Assembly: GCF_009905615.1 (NCBI RefSeq)
Contig: NZ_JAAAKW010000001.1
Location: 620,001-684,000 of the forward strand
DNA length: 64,000 nt
Reading direction: 5' to 3'
Source: Pseudomonas sp. SLFW
GTDB taxonomy: Bacteria; Pseudomonadota; Gammaproteobacteria; Pseudomonadales; Pseudomonadaceae
Position 1 is the first letter of the stretch. Each line of letters starts with the position of its first letter. Below, piece after piece: positions 10,642 to 17,963 of this stretch. The notes under the pieces are model-generated. The model saw only the letters and a list, made by a program, of their open reading frames with translations. It ran no database searches and was not told the DNA's origin. A program made the translations under genes and the position numbers.

Positions 10642-10671
10642 AAAAAAACCGGCCATGTGCCGGTTTTTTTA
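10642..10671. terminator. Bidirectional Rho-independent terminator after suhB
   Basis: A hairpin ACCGGC-CATGT-GCCGGT preceded by A7 and followed by T8. It terminates suhB and, in the other direction, could also act on transcription coming from the LysR gene that ends at 10719. Confidence 0.9.
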
Positions 10672-10718
10672 TGCCTGTGAATCTCCACGGCGCTAACGGC
10701 TACAAACGGACAGGTTGA

Positions 10719-11648
10719 TCATCGGCGGTGGCGCCTCCCGCTCAACTCTCGGGACAAACCGATGAAGTTCTGCAGCGGTGGCAGCTGATTGAAGCTGCGA
10801 CACACCAGCGTGATCGGCGCATGCAGTCGGGGCTTGGCGTCGACGATCGGGCAATAGACAACGCTCTCTTTGTGCACGTCCTTCATTGACGCGGGCACGA
10901 TGGAAATCCCCGCGCCCGCGGCCACCAGACTGACGTTGGTCAGCATTCGCTCAACCTCAAAGGCGATCTTCGGATTGAAGCCCGCGTTCTGGCAGGCCTT
11001 GATGAGATTGGCGTACATCCCCGGCGCTCCGGGACGACGGACGAGAATGAACTGCTCGTCGGCCAGATCGTTGAGCGAAATGGAAGGCGCCCCATTGCCC
11101 GTATCGCGCCCCGCCAATAGACGATGACCCACCGGCAATGTCAGCAACATCTCCTCGTTAAGCAAACGGTGGAACTCGATGCTTTGATGCCGCCCTACCG
11201 GCGCACGCAGAATCCCGACGTCGACGCTGCCTTCAATGGCCGCTTCGGTCAGTTGCTGAGCGCTGCCTTCTTTGAGCATCACGGCAACGCCAGGAAAGCG
11301 CTCACGGTAGGCGCGAATGATGCGCGGGATCAATGGATGGGCTGCGGCCGAACTGGTGAATCCCACCCCCAACTGTCCCTCAATGCCGTGGGCTGCGCGG
11401 GAAGCCTTGAGCGATCCTTCTTTGACCCGCGCCAGAATGTCCTGCGCTTCCTGCAGGAAGACCTGCCCGCCTGCCGTGAGATCCACTCCCTTGGGATGGC
11501 GTTTGAACAGCTCAAACCCCAACTCGTCTTCCAGTGCCCGGATCTGCTGGCTCAACGGAGGCTGCTGCATGTTCAATCGCGCAGCCGCACGGGTGAAATG
11601 TCGCTCTTCGGCCACCATGACGAAATAGCGCAGATGACGAAGCTCCAT
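10719..11648 (-). CDS. LysR-family regulator (BenM/CatM-like subgroup)
   Basis: A 309-residue LysR regulator: N-terminal winged HTH (residues 1-60, MELRHLRYFVMVAEERHFTRAAARLNMQQPPLSQQIRALE) and a periplasmic-binding-like effector domain. The HTH sequence is typical of the group that includes BenM and CatM, whose inducers are small dicarboxylates. It is divergent from the adjacent DAACS symporter (133-bp intergenic region), so it probably controls that gene and perhaps the exported lyase and porin beyond it. The effector is unknown. Confidence 0.9.
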   Translation of the reverse strand: MELRHLRYFVMVAEERHFTRAAARLNMQQPPLSQQIRALEDELGFELFKRHPKGVDLTAGGQVFLQEAQDILARVKEGSLKASRAAHGIEGQLGVGFTSSAAAHPLIPRIIRAYRERFPGVAVMLKEGSAQQLTEAAIEGSVDVGILRAPVGRHQSIEFHRLLNEEMLLTLPVGHRLLAGRDTGNGAPSISLNDLADEQFILVRRPGAPGMYANLIKACQNAGFNPKIAFEVERMLTNVSLVAAGAGISIVPASMKDVHKESVVYCPIVDAKPRLHAPITLVCRSFNQLPPLQNFIGLSRELSGRRHRR

Positions 11649-11781
11649 GGTGGTCTATCCCGCAGCGAGGTTTTATGATTGCCGCCCGGTCATTGCGACA
11701 GCAGGCCGGCAAGCGTGCCCAATCGCCACCGTGCTGACAAGCCACGCTCATGACAATAAATACAACATCTCCGGAACGCCG

Positions 11782-13056
11782 ATGCCGACAAGGCTTTTGA
11801 GCAGTGCCACGTTGCAACTTCTATTGGCCATCTTCTGTGGCGCGCTGCTGGGTGTCTTAGATCCGAAGCTCGCCGTTGAGATGAAACCGCTAAGCGACGG
11901 GTTTATCAGGGTCATTGGCTGGCTGATGCCGTTCATGATGTTCCTGCTGATCGCTTCGGGCGTTGCGGGTCTCAAGGTCAGGCAACGCGGGTTGGCGGGC
12001 AAGGTGTGGATTTACTTTCAGGCGATGGCGCTGGTGTCGCTGTGCCTCGGTTGCCTGATCGCGGCACTCACTCATCCCGGCGGGGGCGCGCCGCTTGGCA
12101 CCTCGAACGCTCCCCTGTACCTCGGACACATTCCTCCAGCGACGTCAGGCTTTTCCTGGTCCGCTGTCGGTTCCATTCTGTTCCGCGCGCTCACTCAAAA
12201 CCCGATCTTGCAGGTCATGCTCGCGGGCTTGGTGACAGGCTTTTTGATGATGCGCGCCAGAGGCCATCGCCAGGCTGACCGCTTGCACGCATTGCTGGAA
12301 AAGCTGGTAGAGCTGCTGTTCAAGGGCTTGAGGATCATTCTGCGTTTCGCACCCCTCGCCGCGTTTGGCGCCATCGCATTTACCCTCGGGAAATTTGGTC
12401 CTGCTTCAGCGCTGCCGTTGCTGAAGTTCGTCGCGGTGATGTATCTGGCCAGTGGCGCCTTTGTTGTACTGGTGCTGATTCCGGTGACGCAGTTGTCCGG
12501 CGTGTCGCTCTGGTCGCTGGTGAAACACGTCAAGGATGAATTGCTATTGGTGACCTTCACCGGGTCGTCCGTCGCCGCCCTCCCCGGCCTGATCGAAAAA
12601 ATGCAGACGTTAGGTTGCGACCGACAGTTGACCCGATTAGTGCTTACCACCGGTTACACCTTCAACCTGAGCGGCTCGAATATCTACTTGATCACGGCAG
12701 TCCTGTTTCTGGCTCAGATGTCGGGCATCGAACTGACAGGTTCGGATCTGCTGACCCTACTGCTGATTTCGCTGGTGACGTCGCTGGGTTCGACCAGCAT
12801 GGCTGGCTCGGCGTTCTTTACGCTGATCGCCACGCTCAATCTGCTGCACATCGTGCCTGTGGAGGGCGTGGGTTTACTGCTGGGTGTGGAGCGATTGATG
12901 AAGTGCCGCGTACTCACCAACGTGCTGGGCAATTGCGTAGCCTGCCTGGCAATTGCGCGGTGGCAGAATGCACTAAACCTGTGGAAGCGAATTCATTCGC
13001 GAGACGGCGGCATGGGCGGCAATTCTCTACCGCCCAAGACAACGAATCGCGAATAA
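11782..13056 (+). CDS. DAACS-family (dicarboxylate/amino acid:cation) symporter
   Basis: A 424-residue inner-membrane symporter of the GltP/DctA superfamily, with about eight hydrophobic segments. The re-entrant-loop features are recognisable: VTFTGSSVAALPGLIEKM resembles the serine-rich HP1 loop (TSSSxATLP) and TTGYTFNLSGSNIYLI matches the GYSFNLDG motif of TM7. Both motifs are diverged from standard DctA/GltP, so substrate may differ. Start ATG 11782 was chosen because the upstream open frame overlaps the LysR promoter region. The last 26 or so residues (LWKRIHSRDGG...) are encoded by a REP pair, and the stop codon lies inside the second REP. Confidence 0.82.
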   Translation: MPTRLLSSATLQLLLAIFCGALLGVLDPKLAVEMKPLSDGFIRVIGWLMPFMMFLLIASGVAGLKVRQRGLAGKVWIYFQAMALVSLCLGCLIAALTHPGGGAPLGTSNAPLYLGHIPPATSGFSWSAVGSILFRALTQNPILQVMLAGLVTGFLMMRARGHRQADRLHALLEKLVELLFKGLRIILRFAPLAAFGAIAFTLGKFGPASALPLLKFVAVMYLASGAFVVLVLIPVTQLSGVSLWSLVKHVKDELLLVTFTGSSVAALPGLIEKMQTLGCDRQLTRLVLTTGYTFNLSGSNIYLITAVLFLAQMSGIELTGSDLLTLLLISLVTSLGSTSMAGSAFFTLIATLNLLHIVPVEGVGLLLGVERLMKCRVLTNVLGNCVACLAIARWQNALNLWKRIHSRDGGMGGNSLPPKTTNRE

Positions 13057-13070
13057 ACCCGCTCCCACAG
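12978..13070. repeat. REP pair (BIME) running into the 3' end of the symporter gene
   Basis: A GTGGAAGCGAATTCATTCGCGA unit near 12980-13002 and its inverted partner ending at 13070 (TCGCGAATAAACCCGCTCCCACAG) form a REP doublet. Related units occur at 29388, 47476-47769 and 62431. Here the first unit is entirely within the coding frame of the symporter and the TAA stop (13054-13056) lies within the second. Confidence 0.85.
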
Positions 13071-13110
13071 GATCTTGGTCAATCCATCAGGCAGTTTTCA
13101 GAGGCCGACC

Positions 13111-14709
13111 TCAGCCCTTGGACGACAACAGCTTCTCGAAAGCCCGATCCAGATTGCCTTCCGCCTGAGTCAGCTTGTCCCGACGCTCACGCAGCCAGGT
13201 CTGATCGCCTTCCAGATTTTTGTGCGCCTCCGCCAGCATGCGCTTGACCTCTTCCGGTTGCGGGCCGCCGGTGCCCTTGCGGGTCTTGACCATGTTCTCC
13301 GGCGACAACGACCCGCGGAAGGTGGCCTCATCCAGCGGCAGGGTGTTCGGTTTCCACTGGTACTTGTCGGCGGCTTTGGTGTAGAGCTTCTGCGCGTCGG
13401 CGTACGGGAAGGTCTTCGGCGTCAGCCCCTGATCGCGGGCCTGCTCGACGATCAGCGAGGCGAAGCTGTGGCCGATACGGAATGGCACTTTCTGCGTGCG
13501 CTCCAGTGTGTCCGCCAGCTCCATGGAAGTGGTCCATTCGTTTTCCAGTTCTTCCCGCGCGCGCTGCGGATTGACCTGCAAAGCATCGAGCACGGCATCC
13601 ATCGCGCCGAACATGTCCTTGGTGGAATCGAAGACGCCCAGCGAGTCGAAGGCGAACTTGTAGTCGGTCATGCCGGTGGTGACGTTATGGGCGCGCAAGG
13701 TCACGGTCTGTGCCAGGCCTACAACATCGGACGCCGTTTCACGCGCACGCATCAGAAGACCCGGATTGCGTTTCTGCGGCATGGCGCTGCTGGTGTAGGT
13801 CTTTTCCTCGTCCAGCAACAACCAAGGACGAATCTGGTGATATTGCGTGTGAATGTCGCCGATCAGCGCACCGATCCGAATCGCGGATGACGAGGCCACG
13901 TTGGCCGCCTCGATGGGAATGTCGTAGGTGGAAACCTGGCTGGAATCCAGCGAGTTTTCACGTACCCCGTCGAAACCCAGCAGCTCGGCCATGCGCTCGC
14001 GATTCAATGGATAGGCTGAGTTGGCCAGTACCGCCGTGCCCATCGGGCTCTGGTTCAGGCGCTGGTACAGCTCACGAATCCGCTGGCCGTCACGGTCGAA
14101 CGCCGCTTCGTACGCCAACAGGTAATGCGCGTAGGTGATCGGCATCGCCTGCACACCGTTGGTGTAGGCCGGAATCAGGGTGTCGATGTTCTTGTCCGCC
14201 AGATCCAGCAGACGCTTGCGGGTAGCGTTCAGGGCTTCGCTGTAAGCAAGGACGTCGGAGCGCAGTTTCGCCAGGCGATACGTGGCGAGCATGTCCTGAC
14301 GGCTGCGGCCGGAGTGGATCAGCGAGGCTTCCGGCCCAATCTTGTCGGTCATGATTTCTTCAAGCTGAAGCACATCGCTGGGCCGTTTGCCGTTGGGCTG
14401 ATCGGCTTGGTCGATGGCATAACGCACCCCCGTGGCGATCTTCTGGCCCATTTCCGGCTTCACGATGCCCTCTTCGGTCAGCATGACAATAGAGGCCTTG
14501 TTGATCCGGTTCAGCCAGGAAAACTGGCTTTCGGTCTTGCTGCCTTTTGTCTTCGACTTGTCGACCGTCGCGCCGATTTTCGCGGCCTGAGCGGCGCATT
14601 CTTCAGTGGTTTTGCAGGGCAAGTCAGCCGTGTTGGCGGCGTACGCGCCATAACTGTTGAACAGGGCAAACGCGACAGCCAGGTGGATAAGCGTCTTTCT
14701 TGTGGGCAT
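13111..14709 (-). CDS. Exported argininosuccinate-lyase-like enzyme (fumarase/aspartase superfamily)
   Basis: A 532-residue protein with a clear Sec signal peptide (MPTRKTLIHLAVAFALFNSYGAYA, then ANTADL), so it should act in the periplasm. The body resembles argininosuccinate lyase: HSGRSRQD (132-139; ASL has HTGRSRND), the putative catalytic His195 in ITYAHYLLAYE (ASL YTHLQ), and the superfamily signature TSSAMPQKRNP (306-316) with Ser, Lys and Asn retained. C32 and C38 of the mature form could make a disulfide. Family chemistry is cleavage of an N-substituted aspartate to fumarate plus an amine. The substrate is unknown; arginine synthesis is unlikely outside the cytoplasm. It lies 66 bp downstream of an OprD porin gene and ends facing the symporter gene. 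Confidence 0.8.
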   Translation of the reverse strand: MPTRKTLIHLAVAFALFNSYGAYAANTADLPCKTTEECAAQAAKIGATVDKSKTKGSKTESQFSWLNRINKASIVMLTEEGIVKPEMGQKIATGVRYAIDQADQPNGKRPSDVLQLEEIMTDKIGPEASLIHSGRSRQDMLATYRLAKLRSDVLAYSEALNATRKRLLDLADKNIDTLIPAYTNGVQAMPITYAHYLLAYEAAFDRDGQRIRELYQRLNQSPMGTAVLANSAYPLNRERMAELLGFDGVRENSLDSSQVSTYDIPIEAANVASSSAIRIGALIGDIHTQYHQIRPWLLLDEEKTYTSSAMPQKRNPGLLMRARETASDVVGLAQTVTLRAHNVTTGMTDYKFAFDSLGVFDSTKDMFGAMDAVLDALQVNPQRAREELENEWTTSMELADTLERTQKVPFRIGHSFASLIVEQARDQGLTPKTFPYADAQKLYTKAADKYQWKPNTLPLDEATFRGSLSPENMVKTRKGTGGPQPEEVKRMLAEAHKNLEGDQTWLRERRDKLTQAEGNLDRAFEKLLSSKG

Positions 14710-14775
14710 TTCAGGCTCCAGTGTGGCGAGGGCCGGGGGTGAACGTTGTCGGGATGTTGCTGAAAGCGTTGAGGC

Positions 14776-16020
14776 TCAGAGCAGCGGCAGCGTGTAGCTG
14801 ACGATCACTCGGTTCTGATCGATGTTGTTGCCGCCGTTGCTGCGGTAGCTGCCGTTGCGCCACTTCAATTCGAGATTCTTTAATGCGCCGCTCTGGAATA
14901 CGTAGGCGATGTCGGTATTGCGCTCCCATTCGGTGCCTTCCTTGTTGCCACGCGCGAAGTTGTCGCCCTGCAGATAGCGGGTCATGAAGGTCAGGCCCGG
15001 CAGGCCGACGGTGGCGAAGTTGTAGTCGTATCGGGCTTGCCAGGAGCGCTCTTCGGGATTGGCGAAATCCGGGGAAATCATCACGTAGTTGACGAGGAAC
15101 GAATCAGTGCCTGCCAAGTGAGGGAAGCCGGTGTCGCCGCTCATCTTTTGATAGGCGAGGCCAAAACCATGGCCGCCGACGTTGTAGGTGAACCTTGCGC
15201 CAATGGCCGTGTTATCGACGTTGGTATTACCGTCCTTCAGCGAGCGCGCGTAACGCAGGTCGCTCTTGATCGACTGCGAATCACTCAGCGGAAAACTGTG
15301 CAGCAGCGTGACGATGTGCTGCTTGTAATTGTTCTCAAGGCCGCCGTAGTTGTAGGACGTGTTCAGCCCCTTGGTCCAGTTGTAGCTGGCGCTGGCAAAG
15401 TCGAACTTATCGCTTGGACGGCCGCCCTTGATGCCCTTCGCTTCAGCGACGATGTCCTCGTGACCACTGTCATTGCGCTCGGTGTTACTGGTCAGGCGCC
15501 CGACGTTCAGGGTCATGTCGGTGATGTCTTTGGAGGTGACCTGTGCGCCACGGAAGGTTTGCGGCAGCAGACGTCCATCGTTAGGAACGACCGTTGGCAG
15601 TTTGGGAACCAGGGTGCCAACGCGCAGCACGCTCTTGGAGATTCGCGCCTTGGCCGTCACACCGGAACGGCCGTAGTCATCGGGCGCTTTTTCATCTCCC
15701 ACCGGCAGTAAACCGGTGTTGCGGCGGTCAGGGCCAGAGTCGAGTTTCAAGCCAAACAGCCCTATGGCATCGACGCCAAAACCGACCGGGCCCTCGGTGA
15801 ATCCAGATTCAAAGTTGAGAATCAGGCCTTGGGCCCATTCGTCGCGCTTGGATTGGTTCGCGCCTTCCTGACGGAAATCGCTGTTGAAATAGAAGTTGCG
15901 AAATTCAAGATCGGCTTTGCTGTCTTCGAAGAAATCAGCTTCAGCGAAACCTGGGAAGGCCAGGCTCAATCCAAGGGCGGCAGCCGACGTGAGGCCGATA
16001 GATACAGGACTTCTTTGCAT
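14776..16020 (-). CDS. OprD-family outer-membrane porin
   Basis: A 414-residue porin. The signal peptide ends near GFAEA; the mature N-terminus (DFFEDSKADLEFRNFYFNSDFR) and the C-terminus (NIDQNRVIVSYTLPLL, with terminal hydrophobic beta-strand) are typical of OprD/Opd channels, which carry amino acids or carboxylates. It is the first gene of a probable two-gene operon with the exported lyase, which suggests that it admits the lyase substrate. Substrate class (OccD or OccK) cannot be assigned from the sequence alone. Confidence 0.9.
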   Translation of the reverse strand: MQRSPVSIGLTSAAALGLSLAFPGFAEADFFEDSKADLEFRNFYFNSDFRQEGANQSKRDEWAQGLILNFESGFTEGPVGFGVDAIGLFGLKLDSGPDRRNTGLLPVGDEKAPDDYGRSGVTAKARISKSVLRVGTLVPKLPTVVPNDGRLLPQTFRGAQVTSKDITDMTLNVGRLTSNTERNDSGHEDIVAEAKGIKGGRPSDKFDFASASYNWTKGLNTSYNYGGLENNYKQHIVTLLHSFPLSDSQSIKSDLRYARSLKDGNTNVDNTAIGARFTYNVGGHGFGLAYQKMSGDTGFPHLAGTDSFLVNYVMISPDFANPEERSWQARYDYNFATVGLPGLTFMTRYLQGDNFARGNKEGTEWERNTDIAYVFQSGALKNLELKWRNGSYRSNGGNNIDQNRVIVSYTLPLL

Positions 16021-16210
16021 TTTTATTCCCGCATGGCGTAGCTGGTTTTTATTAGAGTTGTTCAGATGTGCCGAGGGAATCAGGTCGCCCGGTCACGCAG
16101 AAAAGCTTACGCGGCGGGTGTACCGATTAAAAATATATAGTTACTACCTACTCAAGACTTTGTAGATATGAACTTACCTGTAGCAACACGCAAGTTGCCA
16201 TCAATACGAA

Positions 16211-16298
16211 CCTGTAGGAGTGAGCTTGCTCGCGATCAGCATTTCAGTCGAAGCAGATCACGGCCTAACCCCTTATCGCGAGCAAGCTCACTCCTACA
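16211..16298. repeat. REP pair, GAGCTTGCTCGCGA type
   Basis: CTGTAGGAGTGAGCTTGCTCG near 16212 and its inverted copy at 16274-16298 enclose about 36 bp, forming a BIME-like long palindrome. The core differs from the GAATTCATTCGCGA type found elsewhere in the window, so more than one REP family is present. Confidence 0.85.
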
Positions 16299-16325
16299 AT
16301 CCCTGCGGGACGCGAAAAAATATGC

Positions 16326-16357
16326 AAAAAAAACGCCCCTGCGAGAGGGGCGTTTTT
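16326..16357. terminator. Bidirectional terminator after the glycine-zipper gene
   Basis: Stem ACGCCCC-TGCGAGA-GGGGCGT flanked by A8 on the left and T5 on the right. Read on the minus strand it ends in T8 and terminates the gene at 16376-16924. Confidence 0.9.
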
Positions 16358-16375
16358 CGTGAAGTTCATCAAGGC

Positions 16376-16924
16376 TTACTGCTGACCCGCCTGACTCAAC
16401 TCCAACTGACCGTCTTTGTTCACTGGAATCTGACTGCCCGGATCGCGGTCCATACGCACCTGACCGACCTTGTCGTTCAGCTTGTACTTCACGTTGTAGC
16501 CTACGACCTTGTCGCTGATGTCGTTGACCGTATTGCAACGAGTTTGAGTGGTGGTGTACGTGTCGCGGTTCTGCATGCCCTCCTGAACCTTGTTACCCGC
16601 GTAGCCACCACCGACGGCACCTGCGACAGTGGCGACTTTCTTGCCGGTCCCGCCACCGATCTGGTTACCGAGCAGGCCACCTGCCAGGGCACCGACAACC
16701 GTACCGACGATCTGATGCTGGTCCTTGACCGGCGCGCGGTGGGTGACCGCGACGTCCTTGCATACTTCACGAGGGGTCTTGATCTGTTCTTTGACAGGCT
16801 CGACGGCGAGTACATCGGCGTACTCAGGGCCGTTGTTTTTAACGAGGCTGTAGGTGGCCAAAGCACCACCGGCGGTCACACCGACAGCACCCAATACCGC
16901 ACCAACAAGCAACGATTTGTTCAC
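16376..16924 (-). CDS. Glycine-zipper 2TM-domain envelope protein (SlyB/YMGG-like)
   Basis: A 182-residue protein. The N-terminus (MNKSLLVGAVLGAVGVTAGGALATYSLV) is a membrane anchor or signal segment, and a glycine-zipper follows at about residues 73-117 (VGTVVGALAGGLLGNQIGGGTGKKVATVAGAVGGGYAGNKV, written here only in part of its pattern GxxxG). The start is GTG at 16924 because AGGAGG sits 5 nt upstream. Related proteins are outer-membrane or periplasmic and of unclear role. Flanked by terminators on both sides, so it is monocistronic. Confidence 0.82.
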   Translation of the reverse strand: MNKSLLVGAVLGAVGVTAGGALATYSLVKNNGPEYADVLAVEPVKEQIKTPREVCKDVAVTHRAPVKDQHQIVGTVVGALAGGLLGNQIGGGTGKKVATVAGAVGGGYAGNKVQEGMQNRDTYTTTQTRCNTVNDISDKVVGYNVKYKLNDKVGQVRMDRDPGSQIPVNKDGQLELSQAGQQ

Positions 16925-16983
16925 GTGAACCTCCTGACCATATTCAGCGCAATTGCTCGCGCCACTCCCAGCCTTGGAGCATG

Positions 16984-17016
16984 AAAAAAGGCGCGAGTTC
17001 ACACTCGCGCCTTTTA
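16984..17016 (-). terminator. Terminator of the yajC-secD-secF operon
   Basis: Stem GGCGCGAGT-TCAC-ACTCGCGCC followed on the minus strand by TTTTTT. It lies between secF and the glycine-zipper gene. Confidence 0.9.
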
Positions 17017-17042
17017 ACGTGATGACCGGTCAGGAAAAATCG

Positions 17043-17954
17043 TCAGGGACGATCGTCGACCTTCTCTGTAGTCACGGGTGGCAGCAGGTCTTCGGAACGC
17101 AGGTTCAGCCAGATCAGCACCACGTTGGCGATGTAGATCGACGAGTACGTACCCGCCAGGACACCGATAAACAGCGCCACGGAGAAACCGTGCAGGCTGT
17201 CGCCACCGAAGATCCACAACGCAACGATTGCCAGCAGCGTGGAAATCGACGTCGCCATGGTCCGCAGCAGGGTTTGGGTGGTCGAGATGTTGATGTTCTC
17301 GATCAGCGAAGCCTTGCGCAGCAGTCGGAAGTTCTCGCGAACCCGGTCGAATACCACGATGGTGTCGTTAAGCGAGTAACCGATGATCGCCAAAACGGCG
17401 GCCAGCACGGTCAGGTCGAACGTCACCTGGAAGAACGACAGGATACCCATCGTCACCACCACGTCATGGATCAGCGAAACGATGGCACCGACCGCGAATT
17501 TCCACTGGAAGCGGAAGGCCAGGTAAATCAGAACGCCGCCCAATGCCAGCAACATGCCGATGCCGCCCTGGTCGCGCAGCTCCTCACCCACTTGCGGACC
17601 GACGAACTCAACGCGCTTGACCGTGACCGGATTGTCCGCGCCGGTCTTGCGCAGCGCCTGGGCTACTTGCGCACCCAGTTGCGGGTCTTCACCCGGCATG
17701 CGCACCAGCAGGTCGGTGGTGGCACCGAAGCTCTGAACGATAGCTTCGTGATACCCCGAAGAAGCCAGCTCTTCGCGCACCTTGCCGAGATCGGCCGGGT
17801 GCTCGTAAGTCAGCTCGATCAGCGTACCGCCGGTGAAGTCCAGGCCGAAGTTGAGCCCTTTATGAAACCAGCTGAACAACGCCAGAATCGTCAGGAGCAT
17901 GGTGATGCCGAACGCAATGTTGCGAACGCCCATGAAGTTGATCGTACGTTTCAT
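17043..17954 (-). CDS. secF: Protein translocase subunit SecF
   Basis: A 303-residue inner-membrane subunit that works with SecD in proton-driven protein export. Features are a TM1 after MKRTINFMGVRNIAFG, the periplasmic segment with GLDFTGGTLIEL, and the C-terminal TM cluster with AIIGYSLNDTIVVFDRVREN. It is 9 bp downstream of secD. Confidence 0.96.
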   Translation of the reverse strand: MKRTINFMGVRNIAFGITMLLTILALFSWFHKGLNFGLDFTGGTLIELTYEHPADLGKVREELASSGYHEAIVQSFGATTDLLVRMPGEDPQLGAQVAQALRKTGADNPVTVKRVEFVGPQVGEELRDQGGIGMLLALGGVLIYLAFRFQWKFAVGAIVSLIHDVVVTMGILSFFQVTFDLTVLAAVLAIIGYSLNDTIVVFDRVRENFRLLRKASLIENINISTTQTLLRTMATSISTLLAIVALWIFGGDSLHGFSVALFIGVLAGTYSSIYIANVVLIWLNLRSEDLLPPVTTEKVDDRP

Positions 17955-17963
17955 GTCAGCCCC

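Larger units (their letters stand above)
16021..16375. other. Intergenic region with REP pair and terminator
   Basis: 355 bp between the porin and the glycine-zipper gene. It holds the porin promoter region (AT-rich, 16100-16165), an inverted REP pair at 16211-16298 and a terminator at 16326-16357. I see no coding sequence. Confidence 0.7.
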
